Below are positions 24,565 through 33,656 of a DNA stretch of 64,000 nucleotides, piece after piece; position 1 is the stretch's first letter, and each line of letters opens with the position of its first letter. The notes under the pieces were generated by a model that made no database searches, was not told the DNA's origin, and saw nothing but the letters and a program-made list of their open reading frames with translations. The position numbers and the translations under genes are program-made. The DNA is taken from assembly GCA_022791755.1 (NCBI GenBank), contig JAAVZR010000008.1, positions 88,486 to 152,485 on the forward strand. The letters are read 5' to 3'. Source of the stretch: Lachnospiraceae bacterium. Lineage in GTDB: Bacteria; Bacillota; Clostridia; Lachnospirales; Lachnospiraceae.

Positions 24565-26565
24565 ATGTTAGGAATCATAAATTACCGTCAGAAAAAGCTT
24601 CTGGCCTGCCTGATTGACAGCGGCGGATATGTGTCCATGAATGAGCTCATGGAGGCAGGGGGATGCTCGGCAAAAACCGTCTACAGAGACATGAAGCAGA
24701 TACAAAACCTGGAGAACGTATACGGTTTTACTCTGACCAGAAGAAGCCGGGACGGCTATGGCATCGAGGCAGGAAGGGATGTAAAGGACCGGCTGCGCTG
24801 CGAGCTGAAGCAGAGCCGGATCGTGGCGGCGGAGGAGTCGGTGGACCGGCGGCGGTATAAGATATACCTGGATCTTCTGATGGAATCACCGAAGCCGACG
24901 ACGATACAGAAGCTGTCGGATCAGTATTATGTGGGCAAAACCTCCATCGTGAATGACCTGAACCGGGTGGAGGAGATGGCAGGGCGGGCAGGCCTTACCA
25001 TGGACAGAACGCGGGGCGGGACCAGGATCATCGGCCAGGAGAGCGGGATTCGCAATGAGATTGCCCGGCTGATGAGTACGATCCGCCTGTCCGACTCAAA
25101 GTGGGAGGAGGCCGGTTCCGGGCGTATCGACAGGGATACCTGCCGGATGCTGAATCAGATTTACGGGGAACGGGAAGTCCGCCTGGTGGAATGTGCGGTG
25201 GAGGCCATGGAGATGCGGATGGGCCGTCTGCTGGGAGATCTCTACTACATCAATATTATTACACACCTGCTGATCACCGGCCAGCGGATTCGCAGCGGCC
25301 AGTATATCGGAGAGGAGAATGTGATCTCGAGACAGGAAGCGGACAGCCAGGTCTATCTGGTGATCGAAGGGGAGATGAAAAAACTGGGAGAATTTCTCTC
25401 CCTCTCCTACCCTGAGATAGAAATTCTCTTTCTGTACACGCATTTTTCCTCCGCGGGATACGGGGAAATGCCGGGGAAGGAGCAGATGGGCAGCATCCTG
25501 TCGCGGCTGGATGAAAATACGGTGGAATTCTGCCGGGAGCTGGTCAGAGGAATTCACAGAAACACCTGCCTTCTGTCCCTGAAGGATGAGAATATGTTCC
25601 ATTATCTGCTTCTGCATGTCAATTCGATGATGAACCGGCTCCGGTATAATATCCGGATCATCTGTCCGCTGAAAGAACAGATCATAAGGGAGTTCTCACA
25701 GACCTATCTGTTAATCAGGGAGGAGCTTCTGCGGTTAAAGAAAAAATATTTTCCGGACAGTTATATCTCGGAGGATGAGATCTGCTATCTCTGCCTGTAT
25801 TTTCAGACCTTTATGGAAGCGGAAAAAGACAGACTGAGGATCCTGGTGGTGTGTTCCACCGGGGTGGGCACCTCGCATTTTGTAAAAAAGCGGATAGAAG
25901 GGACGTTTCCCGGGCTAGAGGTGGCGGATGTGGTATCGCTGAAACAGCTGAGAGCCCACAGCCTGACCGGCATTGATTTTGTCGTATCGACGGTGGGAAT
26001 CGGGATGGACCTGCCGGTTCCGGTGGTGACGGTATCCATACTGATGGATCAGAGGGATGCCATGGTCATATCGGAGGCAATCGTACAAAGTACACGAAAG
26101 GAAAAGAGGAAACAGATGGAATTGGAAACCGTATTATCGCCGGAAAATGTCAGACTGCAGCTGAAAGGGAGAACGAAAGAAGAGGTTCTTCAGGAGATGA
26201 CAGAGCTCCTGTTTGAGAACGGATACATAACCAGCCGGGAGGATTTTCTCAAAGAGCTGTACCTGCGGGAAGAGGAGGGGATCACAGGGATCGGAGACGG
26301 GATAGCGATCCCCCACGGCAAGTCAGAGGTGGTGACGAGGACAGCCATCGCCGTGGGCAGAAACCGGGAAGGAATCCAGTGGGAGACCTTTGACGATAAA
26401 CCGGTCCAGGTGGTGATCCTGTTTGCGGTGCGGGATGTGGACCGGTCACAGCATATCATGCTTCTGTCGCGGGTGGCGGAGCTTCTGTGTGATAAGGAAG
26501 TCTCAAAAGGACTGTTAAAGGCTGAGGACACGGAAACCATACTTAATATATTGAAGGGTGTCTGA
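24565..26565 (+). CDS. PRD-containing PTS regulator (LicR/MtlR type) with EIIB- and EIIA-like domains
   Basis: 666 residues from ATG 24565 (AAAGGTGG upstream). Order: two N-terminal helix-turn-helix domains (about 1-150; CSAKTVYRDMKQIQNL), two PTS regulatory domains (about 180-390), a galactitol-type EIIB-like domain with Cys430 in VVCSTGVGTSHFV, and a fructose/mannitol-type EIIA domain with phospho-His584 in IGDGIAIPHGKS. Such regulators activate a PTS operon under control by phosphorylation. The operon's transporter has IIB and IIC genes but no separate IIA, so this domain may also serve as phosphoryl donor. Confidence 0.9.
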   Translation: MLGIINYRQKKLLACLIDSGGYVSMNELMEAGGCSAKTVYRDMKQIQNLENVYGFTLTRRSRDGYGIEAGRDVKDRLRCELKQSRIVAAEESVDRRRYKIYLDLLMESPKPTTIQKLSDQYYVGKTSIVNDLNRVEEMAGRAGLTMDRTRGGTRIIGQESGIRNEIARLMSTIRLSDSKWEEAGSGRIDRDTCRMLNQIYGEREVRLVECAVEAMEMRMGRLLGDLYYINIITHLLITGQRIRSGQYIGEENVISRQEADSQVYLVIEGEMKKLGEFLSLSYPEIEILFLYTHFSSAGYGEMPGKEQMGSILSRLDENTVEFCRELVRGIHRNTCLLSLKDENMFHYLLLHVNSMMNRLRYNIRIICPLKEQIIREFSQTYLLIREELLRLKKKYFPDSYISEDEICYLCLYFQTFMEAEKDRLRILVVCSTGVGTSHFVKKRIEGTFPGLEVADVVSLKQLRAHSLTGIDFVVSTVGIGMDLPVPVVTVSILMDQRDAMVISEAIVQSTRKEKRKQMELETVLSPENVRLQLKGRTKEEVLQEMTELLFENGYITSREDFLKELYLREEEGITGIGDGIAIPHGKSEVVTRTAIAVGRNREGIQWETFDDKPVQVVILFAVRDVDRSQHIMLLSRVAELLCDKEVSKGLLKAEDTETILNILKGV

Positions 26566-26600
26566 AAACAGAAATAAAAGCAGAGGAAGGAGGAGAAGGG

Positions 26601-26924
26601 ATGAGGATCGTCGGTATTACGGCCTGCCCCACAGGAATCGCACACACGTATATTACGAAGAAAAAGATCCTGGAGGCAGCTGCGGAGTGCGGTTTTCCCT
26701 GCCGGATCGAGACCCAGGGAACCATAGGAGCGGAAGACGAACTGACGCCGGAAGAGATTGCGGCGGCAGATGTGGTACTTCTGGCGGTGGATGTGAAGAT
26801 CACAGGGGAAAGCCGGTTTACAGGAAAACCGGTCGTGCGCTGCCGCACGGAGGATGTGATGCGCAATACGACAGGGTTTTTGCGGAAGATCGAGACAGCG
26901 TTGAACGAAAGAAAAAAACAGTAA
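26601..26924 (+). CDS. PTS fructose-type EIIB component
   Basis: 107 residues. Phospho-Cys9 in ITACPTGIAHTYI is the fructose-family IIB loop, followed by ETQGTIGAEDELT and ADVVLLAVDVKI. It accepts phosphate from an EIIA and passes it to the sugar carried by the IIC. AAGGAGGAG precedes the start. It is made as a separate chain, whereas many FruA proteins fuse IIB and IIC. Confidence 0.92.
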   Translation: MRIVGITACPTGIAHTYITKKKILEAAAECGFPCRIETQGTIGAEDELTPEEIAAADVVLLAVDVKITGESRFTGKPVVRCRTEDVMRNTTGFLRKIETALNERKKQ

Positions 26925-26937
26925 GGGGGATTTGAAG

Positions 26938-28023
26938 ATGAACGTAAAGACAATCAAACGGCATGTCATGACGGGGATATCCTTTATGGTACCGGTGGTG
27001 GTAGGTGCAGGGCTCTGCCAGGCCTTGGGCGTGATCCTGGGAGGGCCAGATGTGGCCAACTCCACAGGTCTCATCTACTATATCTATAAGACAGGCAATC
27101 TGGCCATGTCTACGATGATTATACCGGTGATCTGCGCAGCCATCGCCTATTCCATAGCGGATAAGCCGGGAATCGCGCCGGGCCTGGTGGTGGGTCTGAT
27201 CAGCGCGGAGATCAAGGCCGGTTTTCTGGGCGGCGTGGTGGGCGCCTTTCTGGTGGGCTACTTTGTGAACTGGATGAAGAAGAGCATTAAGCTGCCGGAG
27301 AGCATGAAGGGGCTGATGCCGATTCTGATTATTCCGTTTGTGTCTTCGCTGGTATGCGGCTTTCTGATGTTTACGGTGCTGGGCAAACCCATTGCCTTTA
27401 TCATGGAGGCGCTGACCGGATTTTTGACGAGTCTGTCCACGGGTTCCAAATTCCTGTACGGCTTCTGCATGTCGGCAGGAAGCGCCTTTGATTTCGGAGG
27501 TCCAGTCAATAAGACGGTATCTCTGTACACGACCGCCATGCTGGCGGACGGCATTTATGAGCCCAAGGCCTGCCATATGGTGGCCTGTATGATCCCGCCC
27601 ATGGGAGTGCTGGTGGCGTGGATTTTGTCGAAGGTATTCAAAAAACCGATCTACACCAATGACGAGAAGGAAAATCTGAAGGCCTGCTTCCCCATGGGAG
27701 TATGCATGATTACGGAGTGCGTGATTCCTCTGGCCATGAACGATCTGTGGAGAGTGGTGCTCTCCAGCGTACTGGGCGGTTCCATAGCCGGCGGCCTGTG
27801 TATGATGTGGGGCGTGGCTTCCCCTGTGGCCCACGGCGGATGGTTCGTCATCCCCACCTTTACCAATGCAGGCGGCTTTGTCGCGGCGCTGGCCTTAGGC
27901 AGTGTGGTCATGGGAGTATCCCTGTTCCTCTTAAAACGGCGTCTGAGCGCAGAACAGGTGGAATACGGCATCGACGTGCCTGTGGAGCAGGGAGAAGCAG
28001 CAGATATCAATATCACATTCTAA
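26938..28023 (+). CDS. PTS fructose-type EIIC permease
   Basis: 361 residues from ATG 26938 (AAGGGGG upstream). About nine hydrophobic segments; the family motif SAGSAFDFGGPVNKT (compare GGPxNKA of fructose IICs) is near residue 180, with KPGIAPGLVVGLI earlier. It carries the sugar through the membrane while IIB phosphorylates it. The sugar is not certain: fructose-type IICs also take mannose, 2-O-mannosylglycerate and other sugars. Confidence 0.9.
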   Translation: MNVKTIKRHVMTGISFMVPVVVGAGLCQALGVILGGPDVANSTGLIYYIYKTGNLAMSTMIIPVICAAIAYSIADKPGIAPGLVVGLISAEIKAGFLGGVVGAFLVGYFVNWMKKSIKLPESMKGLMPILIIPFVSSLVCGFLMFTVLGKPIAFIMEALTGFLTSLSTGSKFLYGFCMSAGSAFDFGGPVNKTVSLYTTAMLADGIYEPKACHMVACMIPPMGVLVAWILSKVFKKPIYTNDEKENLKACFPMGVCMITECVIPLAMNDLWRVVLSSVLGGSIAGGLCMMWGVASPVAHGGWFVIPTFTNAGGFVAALALGSVVMGVSLFLLKRRLSAEQVEYGIDVPVEQGEAADINITF

Positions 28024-28048
28024 GAAAAGAAATCAGGGAGAGAAAAAT

Positions 28049-28915
28049 ATGCTTTATAATATGAAAGATTTTCTGGCTGTGGCAGAGGAGCACAGCTTCT
28101 CCGTGGGAGCCTTTAACGTATCGGAGGTTTCTAATTTCCGGTGCGTGGTGGAGGAGGCGGAAAAGCAGAATGCGCCGGCCATCGTGGCAGTGGCGGTCAA
28201 TGAACTGGATTTGTGTACCAGGGACTATTTTCTGTATGTGCGGCAGCGTCTGGCCGGAAGCAGGATTCCCTTTGTGCTGCACCTGGATCATGGCAGGACA
28301 TTAAAGGACTGCCTGCGGGCGATCCAGGCGGGGTTCACTTCGGTGATGATCGACGGCTCCACACTGGGATATGAGGAAAATGTGAGCCAGACGAAGAAGG
28401 TGGTGGAGATCGCCCATCTGCTGGACGTATCGGTGGAGGGTGAAGTGGGCACCATCGGGATCATGGATTACTCCGACGAGGGAGGAGTAAAGGATATTAC
28501 ATACACCAGGCCGGAGGAGGTGACAGACTTCGTGGAGCGCACAGGCGTAGACACGCTGGCGGTGGCGATCGGTACTTCCCACGGGCTGTATCCGAAGGGG
28601 TTTGTGCCCCATTTGCAGCTGGAGCTTTTAAAGGAGTTAAAGGCCGTCTCCAAAGTGCCTTTGGTACTGCACGGCGGATCAAACAATCCCGATGAGGAGA
28701 TGAGAAAGGCCTGCCGGTACGGCATACGCAAGATCAATATAGCCAGCGACTATAAGGCGGTCTTTTCCAGAGAGATGAACCGGATCATGAATGAGACGGG
28801 GGATTTCAAGCTGGCGCTTTTAATGCCCCAGGCCATGGGACCGGCCAGGGAGGTCATCCGTCAGAAGATGGAACTGTTTGGAAGTATCGGCAAGGCCAGC
28901 TGTTATTATGAGTAG
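28049..28915 (+). CDS. Class II ketose-bisphosphate aldolase
   Basis: 288 residues, zinc-dependent class II fold. FSVGAFNVSE at the N-terminus; LHLDHGRTLKDC carries the catalytic Asp and a zinc His; VEGEVGTIG, GTSHGLYP and LHGGSNNPDEE supply the other metal and phosphate ligands; KINIASDYK closes the site. It cleaves fructose- or tagatose-1,6-bisphosphate (or a 1-phosphate) into triose phosphates. Lying directly after the IIC, it probably acts on the sugar imported by this system. Confidence 0.9.
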   Translation: MLYNMKDFLAVAEEHSFSVGAFNVSEVSNFRCVVEEAEKQNAPAIVAVAVNELDLCTRDYFLYVRQRLAGSRIPFVLHLDHGRTLKDCLRAIQAGFTSVMIDGSTLGYEENVSQTKKVVEIAHLLDVSVEGEVGTIGIMDYSDEGGVKDITYTRPEEVTDFVERTGVDTLAVAIGTSHGLYPKGFVPHLQLELLKELKAVSKVPLVLHGGSNNPDEEMRKACRYGIRKINIASDYKAVFSREMNRIMNETGDFKLALLMPQAMGPAREVIRQKMELFGSIGKASCYYE

Positions 28916-28931
28916 AGGAGAGGCAAAGCAG

Positions 28932-29591
28932 ATGAAGAGAATTGTAATGATTCACACCAGTCCGGTTTCTCTGAATGATCTGAAGGCATTGACGGCGGAG
29001 ATCATCCCGGAGGCGGAACTGATAAATATCATAGACGACAGTCTGTTGGAGGAAGTGAAGGCCAATAACGGCCTGACACCGGCCATTATCTCCCGGATGA
29101 CGACCTATGTGAAGGTGGCGGAGAGCCTGAAGCCGGATCTGATTTTCAACCAGTGTTCTTCCGTGGGAGAGGCGTTCGACATCGCAAAGAAATGTACAGC
29201 GGTGCCTGCCCTGAAGGTGGACGAGGCCATGGCAGAGGAGGCGGTGAGGATCGGCCGGAGAATCGCCGTGGTGGCCACCGTGGCCTCCACCATGCGTCCC
29301 AGCTGCAACCTGGTGAGGGAGAAGGCGGCCGTGGCAGGCCGTGAAGCAGAGGTCACCGAGTATCTGGTGGACGGAGCCCTGGATGTGCTGATGAAGGAAA
29401 AGAATGTGGAGAAGCATAACCAGCTGGTGTTAAAACGGATTCAGGAGGCAGAAGCCGACAATGATGTGATCGTGCTGGCCCAGGGATCCATGACGGCGCT
29501 GCTGCCTTATCTGAAGGAATGTGCCAGGCCGGTGCTTACGAGCCCCCGTCTGGGGGTTATGAGAGCCAGGCAGATGCTGGGGCTAAAGTGA
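28932..29591 (+). CDS. Aspartate/glutamate racemase-fold protein
   Basis: 219 residues from ATG 28932 (GAGGAGA upstream). The Asp/Glu/hydantoin racemase fold is seen in the N-terminal MIHTSPVS strand, the first catalytic-type Cys in FNQCSSVGEA, and VVATVASTMRPS. The second catalytic Cys of true racemases is absent: the corresponding site reads VLAQGSMTAL. A two-base racemisation is therefore unlikely; a one-Cys isomerase, decarboxylase or other reaction is more likely. It sits between aldolase and transaldolase, so the substrate is probably a sugar-derived acid or phosphate. Confidence 0.75.
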   Translation: MKRIVMIHTSPVSLNDLKALTAEIIPEAELINIIDDSLLEEVKANNGLTPAIISRMTTYVKVAESLKPDLIFNQCSSVGEAFDIAKKCTAVPALKVDEAMAEEAVRIGRRIAVVATVASTMRPSCNLVREKAAVAGREAEVTEYLVDGALDVLMKEKNVEKHNQLVLKRIQEAEADNDVIVLAQGSMTALLPYLKECARPVLTSPRLGVMRARQMLGLK

Positions 29592-29631
29592 AAACGCAAG
29601 CGGACACGAAAAGTGACACAGAGGAGGCTAT

Positions 29632-30669
29632 ATGCGGAAGAAAGGTTATTTTGAACGGGTAAAGGAACAGACTCCCACACGGTTCTGGATCAATAATGTG
29701 ACAAGAGAGGAAGCGAAGCTGGCCATAGAAGCGGGAGCCACGGGCTGCACGCAGAATCCGGCCTACACCTGGAAGATGCTCTGCCATGAGGACGGCAGAG
29801 CTCACGCGAAGGAGCGGATCGAGGGTTATCTGGGAAAGGGCCTGGATACGACAGACATTCAGGTGCGGGTGCAGCGGGATCTGGTGGGGGAGATCGCAAA
29901 GATCTTCATGCCCCTGTATGAGAGCTCCCGGGGAGAGGCAGGCTTTGTGAGCATTCAGGGTGATCCCTTCCATGAGGACGCAGAGACAATGATCCGCCAT
30001 GCCTGCTTCAATCATGAGGCGGGACCTAATGTCATGGCTAAGATACCGGTGACGGAAGAAGGACTGAAGGCCATCGAATATGTGGCGGCCAGGGGGATTC
30101 CGATCAACGCTACGGAGGTCATGGCAGTCCGGCAGGCGCTGGACGTGTGCGAGATATATGAGAAGGCGACGAAAGGCATGAAAAACAGAGCCCCCATCTA
30201 TTTCTCTCATATCACAGGCATCTATGATGAATACCTGAAAAAAGAGGCCCAGGCAAGGGCGGTGGACATCAGCCCGGATGCGCTGTGGCAGGCGGGAATG
30301 GCTGTGGCCAGAAAAACCTATCATATGACGAAACGAAAAAATAAGGCGGTGGGCTTCATCGGAGGCGGCGCCAGAGGACTGCATCATTTCACGGAGATGG
30401 TGGGAGCGGACGCCTGCATTACCATCAACTGGAAGGGTACGGCCGAAGAGCTGCTGAAGCAGGATCCCCCGGTGGTAGAGCGCTTCTTTACCCCGGTGCC
30501 GGACGGTGTGATCGAGGAGCTGTGCGCGAAGCTTCCTGATTTTCGGAAAGGATATTTCGTGGACGGGATCCGGCCGTCGGAGTATGAAGATTTCGGTCCG
30601 GTGAAGCTGTTTCGGACGAGCTTCGAGGAGGCCTGGGAGAATACCAGGAGATATATCGAGTCATTGTAA
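29632..30669 (+). CDS. Transaldolase-family protein
   Basis: 345 residues, longer than the small 220-residue transaldolases. Motifs: FWINNVTREEAKLAIEAGATGCTQNPAYT (substrate loop), IQVRVQRDL, Schiff-base Lys137 in NVMAKIPVTEEGLKA, and PINATEVMAVRQA. The middle and end (GGGARGLHHFTEM, CITINWKGTAEEL) diverge from housekeeping transaldolase. It ends the PTS operon; probably transfers a three-carbon unit or performs a related aldol reaction on the pathway sugar. A strong terminator follows. Confidence 0.85.
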   Translation: MRKKGYFERVKEQTPTRFWINNVTREEAKLAIEAGATGCTQNPAYTWKMLCHEDGRAHAKERIEGYLGKGLDTTDIQVRVQRDLVGEIAKIFMPLYESSRGEAGFVSIQGDPFHEDAETMIRHACFNHEAGPNVMAKIPVTEEGLKAIEYVAARGIPINATEVMAVRQALDVCEIYEKATKGMKNRAPIYFSHITGIYDEYLKKEAQARAVDISPDALWQAGMAVARKTYHMTKRKNKAVGFIGGGARGLHHFTEMVGADACITINWKGTAEELLKQDPPVVERFFTPVPDGVIEELCAKLPDFRKGYFVDGIRPSEYEDFGPVKLFRTSFEEAWENTRRYIESL

Positions 30670-30760
30670 TGAACGGAGTATCATTTCATCTAAAAGGGAA
30701 TGTTGTAGAAACAGAGATGAGTCTGTTTTGACGAGATGTCGCAACGAAGTGTTTATGTAT

Positions 30761-30802
30761 GGCGGGATCTGTGACTGTGAAAGGTCACAGGTCCCGCCTT
30801 TT
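30761..30802 (+). terminator. Rho-independent terminator of the PTS operon
   Basis: GGCGGGAtCTGTGAC pairs with GTCACAGgTCCCGCC, loop of about 8 bases, then TTTT. Confidence 0.85.
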
Positions 30803-30853
30803 CAGGCCGCTTTGGAAGGATATGGCTATGGGATCAGAACTGTGAAGCCAGGT

Positions 30854-31390
30854 TCAAACCTGGCTTTCGGCTTCTGTGCCCTCCGGGAACGAGACGCAAA
30901 ACGCTACCGGACCAATCGATATGACCTCGCCGCCCCGCAGCTTATTACGTCCCTGGAACCGCATTCCGTCCAGGGTCGTCCCCTGCGGCGAATTCAGATC
31001 CTCGATATAAACCTGGCCGTCTGCCAGCTTTATACGGGAATTTTCTTCCGCCACCTCCGGATTATCAAATATAATGTCGCAGCCGGCGCCGCTGCCGATA
31101 GTCAGGCAGTCGGAGAGGGTCAGGAGCGCAGAAGTATTCCGGCATCTTCCCGAATATATTTCAAGCTTTAAGGGGATGCCGGGCGCCGCGGTCTTTGAAT
31201 CGCCGCCGCGTTGGCCGCCCTTTTTACGGACAGCCCATACCGCCAGCAAAACGGCAATGAGGGCGACTGCGGCGCAGACTCCGCAGACAATGACCATAGC
31301 GGTTTTATCATCCACCGTAAGCCCCAGCCTGGAAAGAAGCCGGGAAAAGTCGGCGGCGGACAGCAAGGATCCCATTTTGGCATGATACAT
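30854..31390 (-). CDS. Membrane-anchored FHA-domain protein
   Basis: 178 residues. One membrane segment (about 31-52, MVIVCGVCAAVALIAVLLAVW) followed by basic residues, so the C-terminal FHA domain (about 80-170) faces the cytoplasm. FHA features: LTIGSGAGCDIIF, the Ser/Asn region ENSRIKLADGQVYIEDLNSPQGTTLDG. The GR pair of phosphothreonine-binding FHA domains is replaced by GS, so phosphopeptide binding may be weak. Last gene of the kinase/phosphatase operon. The stop codon sits inside a short hairpin (AGCCAGGTT/AACCTGGCT). Confidence 0.8.
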   Translation of the reverse strand: MYHAKMGSLLSAADFSRLLSRLGLTVDDKTAMVIVCGVCAAVALIAVLLAVWAVRKKGGQRGGDSKTAAPGIPLKLEIYSGRCRNTSALLTLSDCLTIGSGAGCDIIFDNPEVAEENSRIKLADGQVYIEDLNSPQGTTLDGMRFQGRNKLRGGEVISIGPVAFCVSFPEGTEAESQV

Positions 31391-31415
31391 AACGGTATTT
31401 ATCCCTCCATAAAAA

Positions 31416-32138
31416 CTATTTCAGCATGACGGCCAGCAGCGTCAGATTGTCATTTCCTTCGTTTAGCCGCTCCATCATACGCAGCAGCAGATATTCGGCC
31501 CACTGCCGGGCATTTTCGGATTTTAACAGGTCGATCACGATTTCCTCGTCGTCCAGATATTCCCAGACGCCGTCCGAGCAAAGCAAGAAGGCGTCGCCCG
31601 GCGTCAGATATTCCTCATAAGAACGGATCGTCGGCTCATTGTGATCCGGCCCTCCGACAGAGCGTAAGAGACGGGGCTGATCCTCGTCAAAGGCGATGTC
31701 TCTCTTTGAGATTTCCCCCGCCTTATATTTTTTATAAGCGACGGAATGATCCTCCGTAACGGCCTGTAAGCGTCCGTCATGGATATAATACACACGGGAA
31801 TCGCCGGCATGCGCCCATACGGCCCTGTCTCCCAGGATATAAAGCGCCGCTACCGTGCTTTTCAGGACAGCGTCCTTTTCCTCCTGAAGCGCCAGCACAC
31901 GCCGGTTTGCCCCGGCAATCTGTTCCTCAAACCATCGGGAAATGTCTCCGTCCCGGCAGGGGAAAGCATCCAGCAGCGTATCTCTCACGCACGCGGACGC
32001 CAGTTCGCCATAAGAATGGCCGCCCAGGCCGTCCGCCACCACAAAGAGCCCTTCGCCCTCGTGGATCCGGGAACCGGCCGAATCCTCGTTATAGGAGCGG
32101 CCGCCCCGGTTTGTAAATTCATAGTTGTCAAAAACCAT
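31416..32138 (-). CDS. PP2C-family Ser/Thr protein phosphatase (1)
   Basis: 240 residues, the size of bacterial Stp/PrpC. Metal-binding and family motifs in order: YNEDSAG, VVADGLGGHSYGELAS, WAHAGDSRVYYI, EDHS, LLCSDGVWEYLDDEE, GNDNLTLLAVML; all metal-binding Asp residues are present. It should reverse phosphorylation by the kinase at 35142-37562. It follows the protease-FHA gene by three bases. Confidence 0.93.
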   Translation of the reverse strand: MVFDNYEFTNRGGRSYNEDSAGSRIHEGEGLFVVADGLGGHSYGELASACVRDTLLDAFPCRDGDISRWFEEQIAGANRRVLALQEEKDAVLKSTVAALYILGDRAVWAHAGDSRVYYIHDGRLQAVTEDHSVAYKKYKAGEISKRDIAFDEDQPRLLRSVGGPDHNEPTIRSYEEYLTPGDAFLLCSDGVWEYLDDEEIVIDLLKSENARQWAEYLLLRMMERLNEGNDNLTLLAVMLK

Positions 32139-32141
32139 AGT

Positions 32142-33599
32142 TTACCCCAATTCCACAGAAATCGCATTGGCCTTGTCGCCGACGTAGAATTTTTCGCCGG
32201 GCCGCAGGCGGTAAGGGACATTGGCGTCCAGCTTCTGGCCGCTCATGAGGAACGTGCCGTAGGAGGAGCGCAGGTCGGTCAGTACAAATACGCCTGTCGC
32301 CGCATCATAGGAAATCTGGCAGTGCCGCCCGCTGACGCCTGTCGTCCCCTCCGCATATACCAGCTTGCAGTTTGCGGGATCGCGTCCGATCAGAAGAGGC
32401 GTATCGCTTACCACCAGAGCCATGCCGTTATGCTGCGGGGCCAGGGAGCGGATAAACGCTCGCTGCGCCGGCTGCGCATTGCCAGGAGCCGGTTTCGCCG
32501 TTTTTCCGGAGACCACGGCCTTCGCCTTTTCGGAAACGGCTGTCCGCGCCTTATCAGGGCCTGCCCCGGCCGCAGGTAACGCAGCGGTTCCTTTTTTCTT
32601 TTTCAGAATCACGGCTGCCGCTGCCGCCGCACAGACGACGGCGCAGATTGCGATGACCGGCAAAAGGGAGCCGCCGCTCTTTCCCGCCATCTCGTAGGGG
32701 ATGCTGTTTTTATCTAAGAACTTGACCAGCTCGCTGGCATTGATGGCATAATAATCCACTTCGATCTGGTTCGCATAAGGGCTGTTTGACTCGACATTTG
32801 TGTTGACGCCGATGACGTATCCGTTCTCTGTCACCAGCGGCCCGCCGGAATTTCCGTGCTGGATCGTGGCGTCGATCTGAATCCGTTCCACGCCCTGCCC
32901 TTCGTTTACCACGAATTTGCTGATGATGCCCTGATGTACGGTTACGTCATTCAGCCCATATTTGCTTCCGCTGGTAAAATCATTATCCGCGTTCCCCGGG
33001 AAGCCCAGCGTAGATACGGTGTCTCCCTGCATATCCGCGGTGGGGATCTGGATCGGAAGCGGCTCCCGTTTGTCCGTCCCCTCCCGGATTGTAAGGACTG
33101 CCAGATCGACCTTGGCGGTATCCCCGTAGCAATCTATGAAGGCCACGTCGTAATCGTTGCTTTCGTAGTACACCCTTAGCTCGCAGCTGCCCGCGATGAG
33201 CACCACGGGATATCCTTTATAGGTCTGACCGGTCGCAATCCTGCACTGCCCGCCCTCTCCGGAATTGATATAATCCGCTACGACGTGGTGATTGGTGACG
33301 ATATGAGTAGGCTTTTCTCCTGCCTTGCCGACAAAGAATCCGCTGCCGCCGCTCCAGGAACCCTCTCCGTTCGTGCCGAAGGTCACTTCTTCAATCCGGT
33401 AAAACTGCTGATCCTGCGATGAGTAGACCGTGTAGACAGCGTCTTTCAAGTAAAACTCTATGGAGACCACGCCGATCTTGGCGTCCGCGGCACTGCGCTT
33501 TTTCGCGGCGCAGCCCTGCGCGCTGCAAAGCAATATCGCCGAGCAGAAAAGGACTGCCGCAAAAAGGGCTGCTTTTACCCGTATTTTGTTTTTTCTCAT
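32142..33599 (-). CDS. Trypsin-like protease - transmembrane - FHA fusion
   Basis: 485 residues. N-terminal signal segment (about 9-27), extracytoplasmic chymotrypsin-fold protease with the full triad: His105 in TNHHVVADY, Asp165 in KVDLAVLTIR, Ser251 in QHGNSGGPL. A membrane helix (about 308-330, PVIAICAVVCAAAAAAVILKKKK), an Ala/Pro/Lys linker, then a C-terminal FHA domain (about 395-485: LLIGRDPANCKLV, SGRHCQISYD, DLRSSYGTFLMSG) that keeps GR, S and H residues of phosphothreonine readers. So protease outside, FHA inside: the reverse of HtrA's anchor. GAGGAG precedes the ATG. No PDZ domain. Confidence 0.88.
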   Translation of the reverse strand: MRKNKIRVKAALFAAVLFCSAILLCSAQGCAAKKRSAADAKIGVVSIEFYLKDAVYTVYSSQDQQFYRIEEVTFGTNGEGSWSGGSGFFVGKAGEKPTHIVTNHHVVADYINSGEGGQCRIATGQTYKGYPVVLIAGSCELRVYYESNDYDVAFIDCYGDTAKVDLAVLTIREGTDKREPLPIQIPTADMQGDTVSTLGFPGNADNDFTSGSKYGLNDVTVHQGIISKFVVNEGQGVERIQIDATIQHGNSGGPLVTENGYVIGVNTNVESNSPYANQIEVDYYAINASELVKFLDKNSIPYEMAGKSGGSLLPVIAICAVVCAAAAAAVILKKKKGTAALPAAGAGPDKARTAVSEKAKAVVSGKTAKPAPGNAQPAQRAFIRSLAPQHNGMALVVSDTPLLIGRDPANCKLVYAEGTTGVSGRHCQISYDAATGVFVLTDLRSSYGTFLMSGQKLDANVPYRLRPGEKFYVGDKANAISVELG

Positions 33600-33656
33600 T
33601 TTCTCATACTCCTCTTATCCTGTTTTCGTATTGCCAGACCATGGGAGAGCCGGCCT

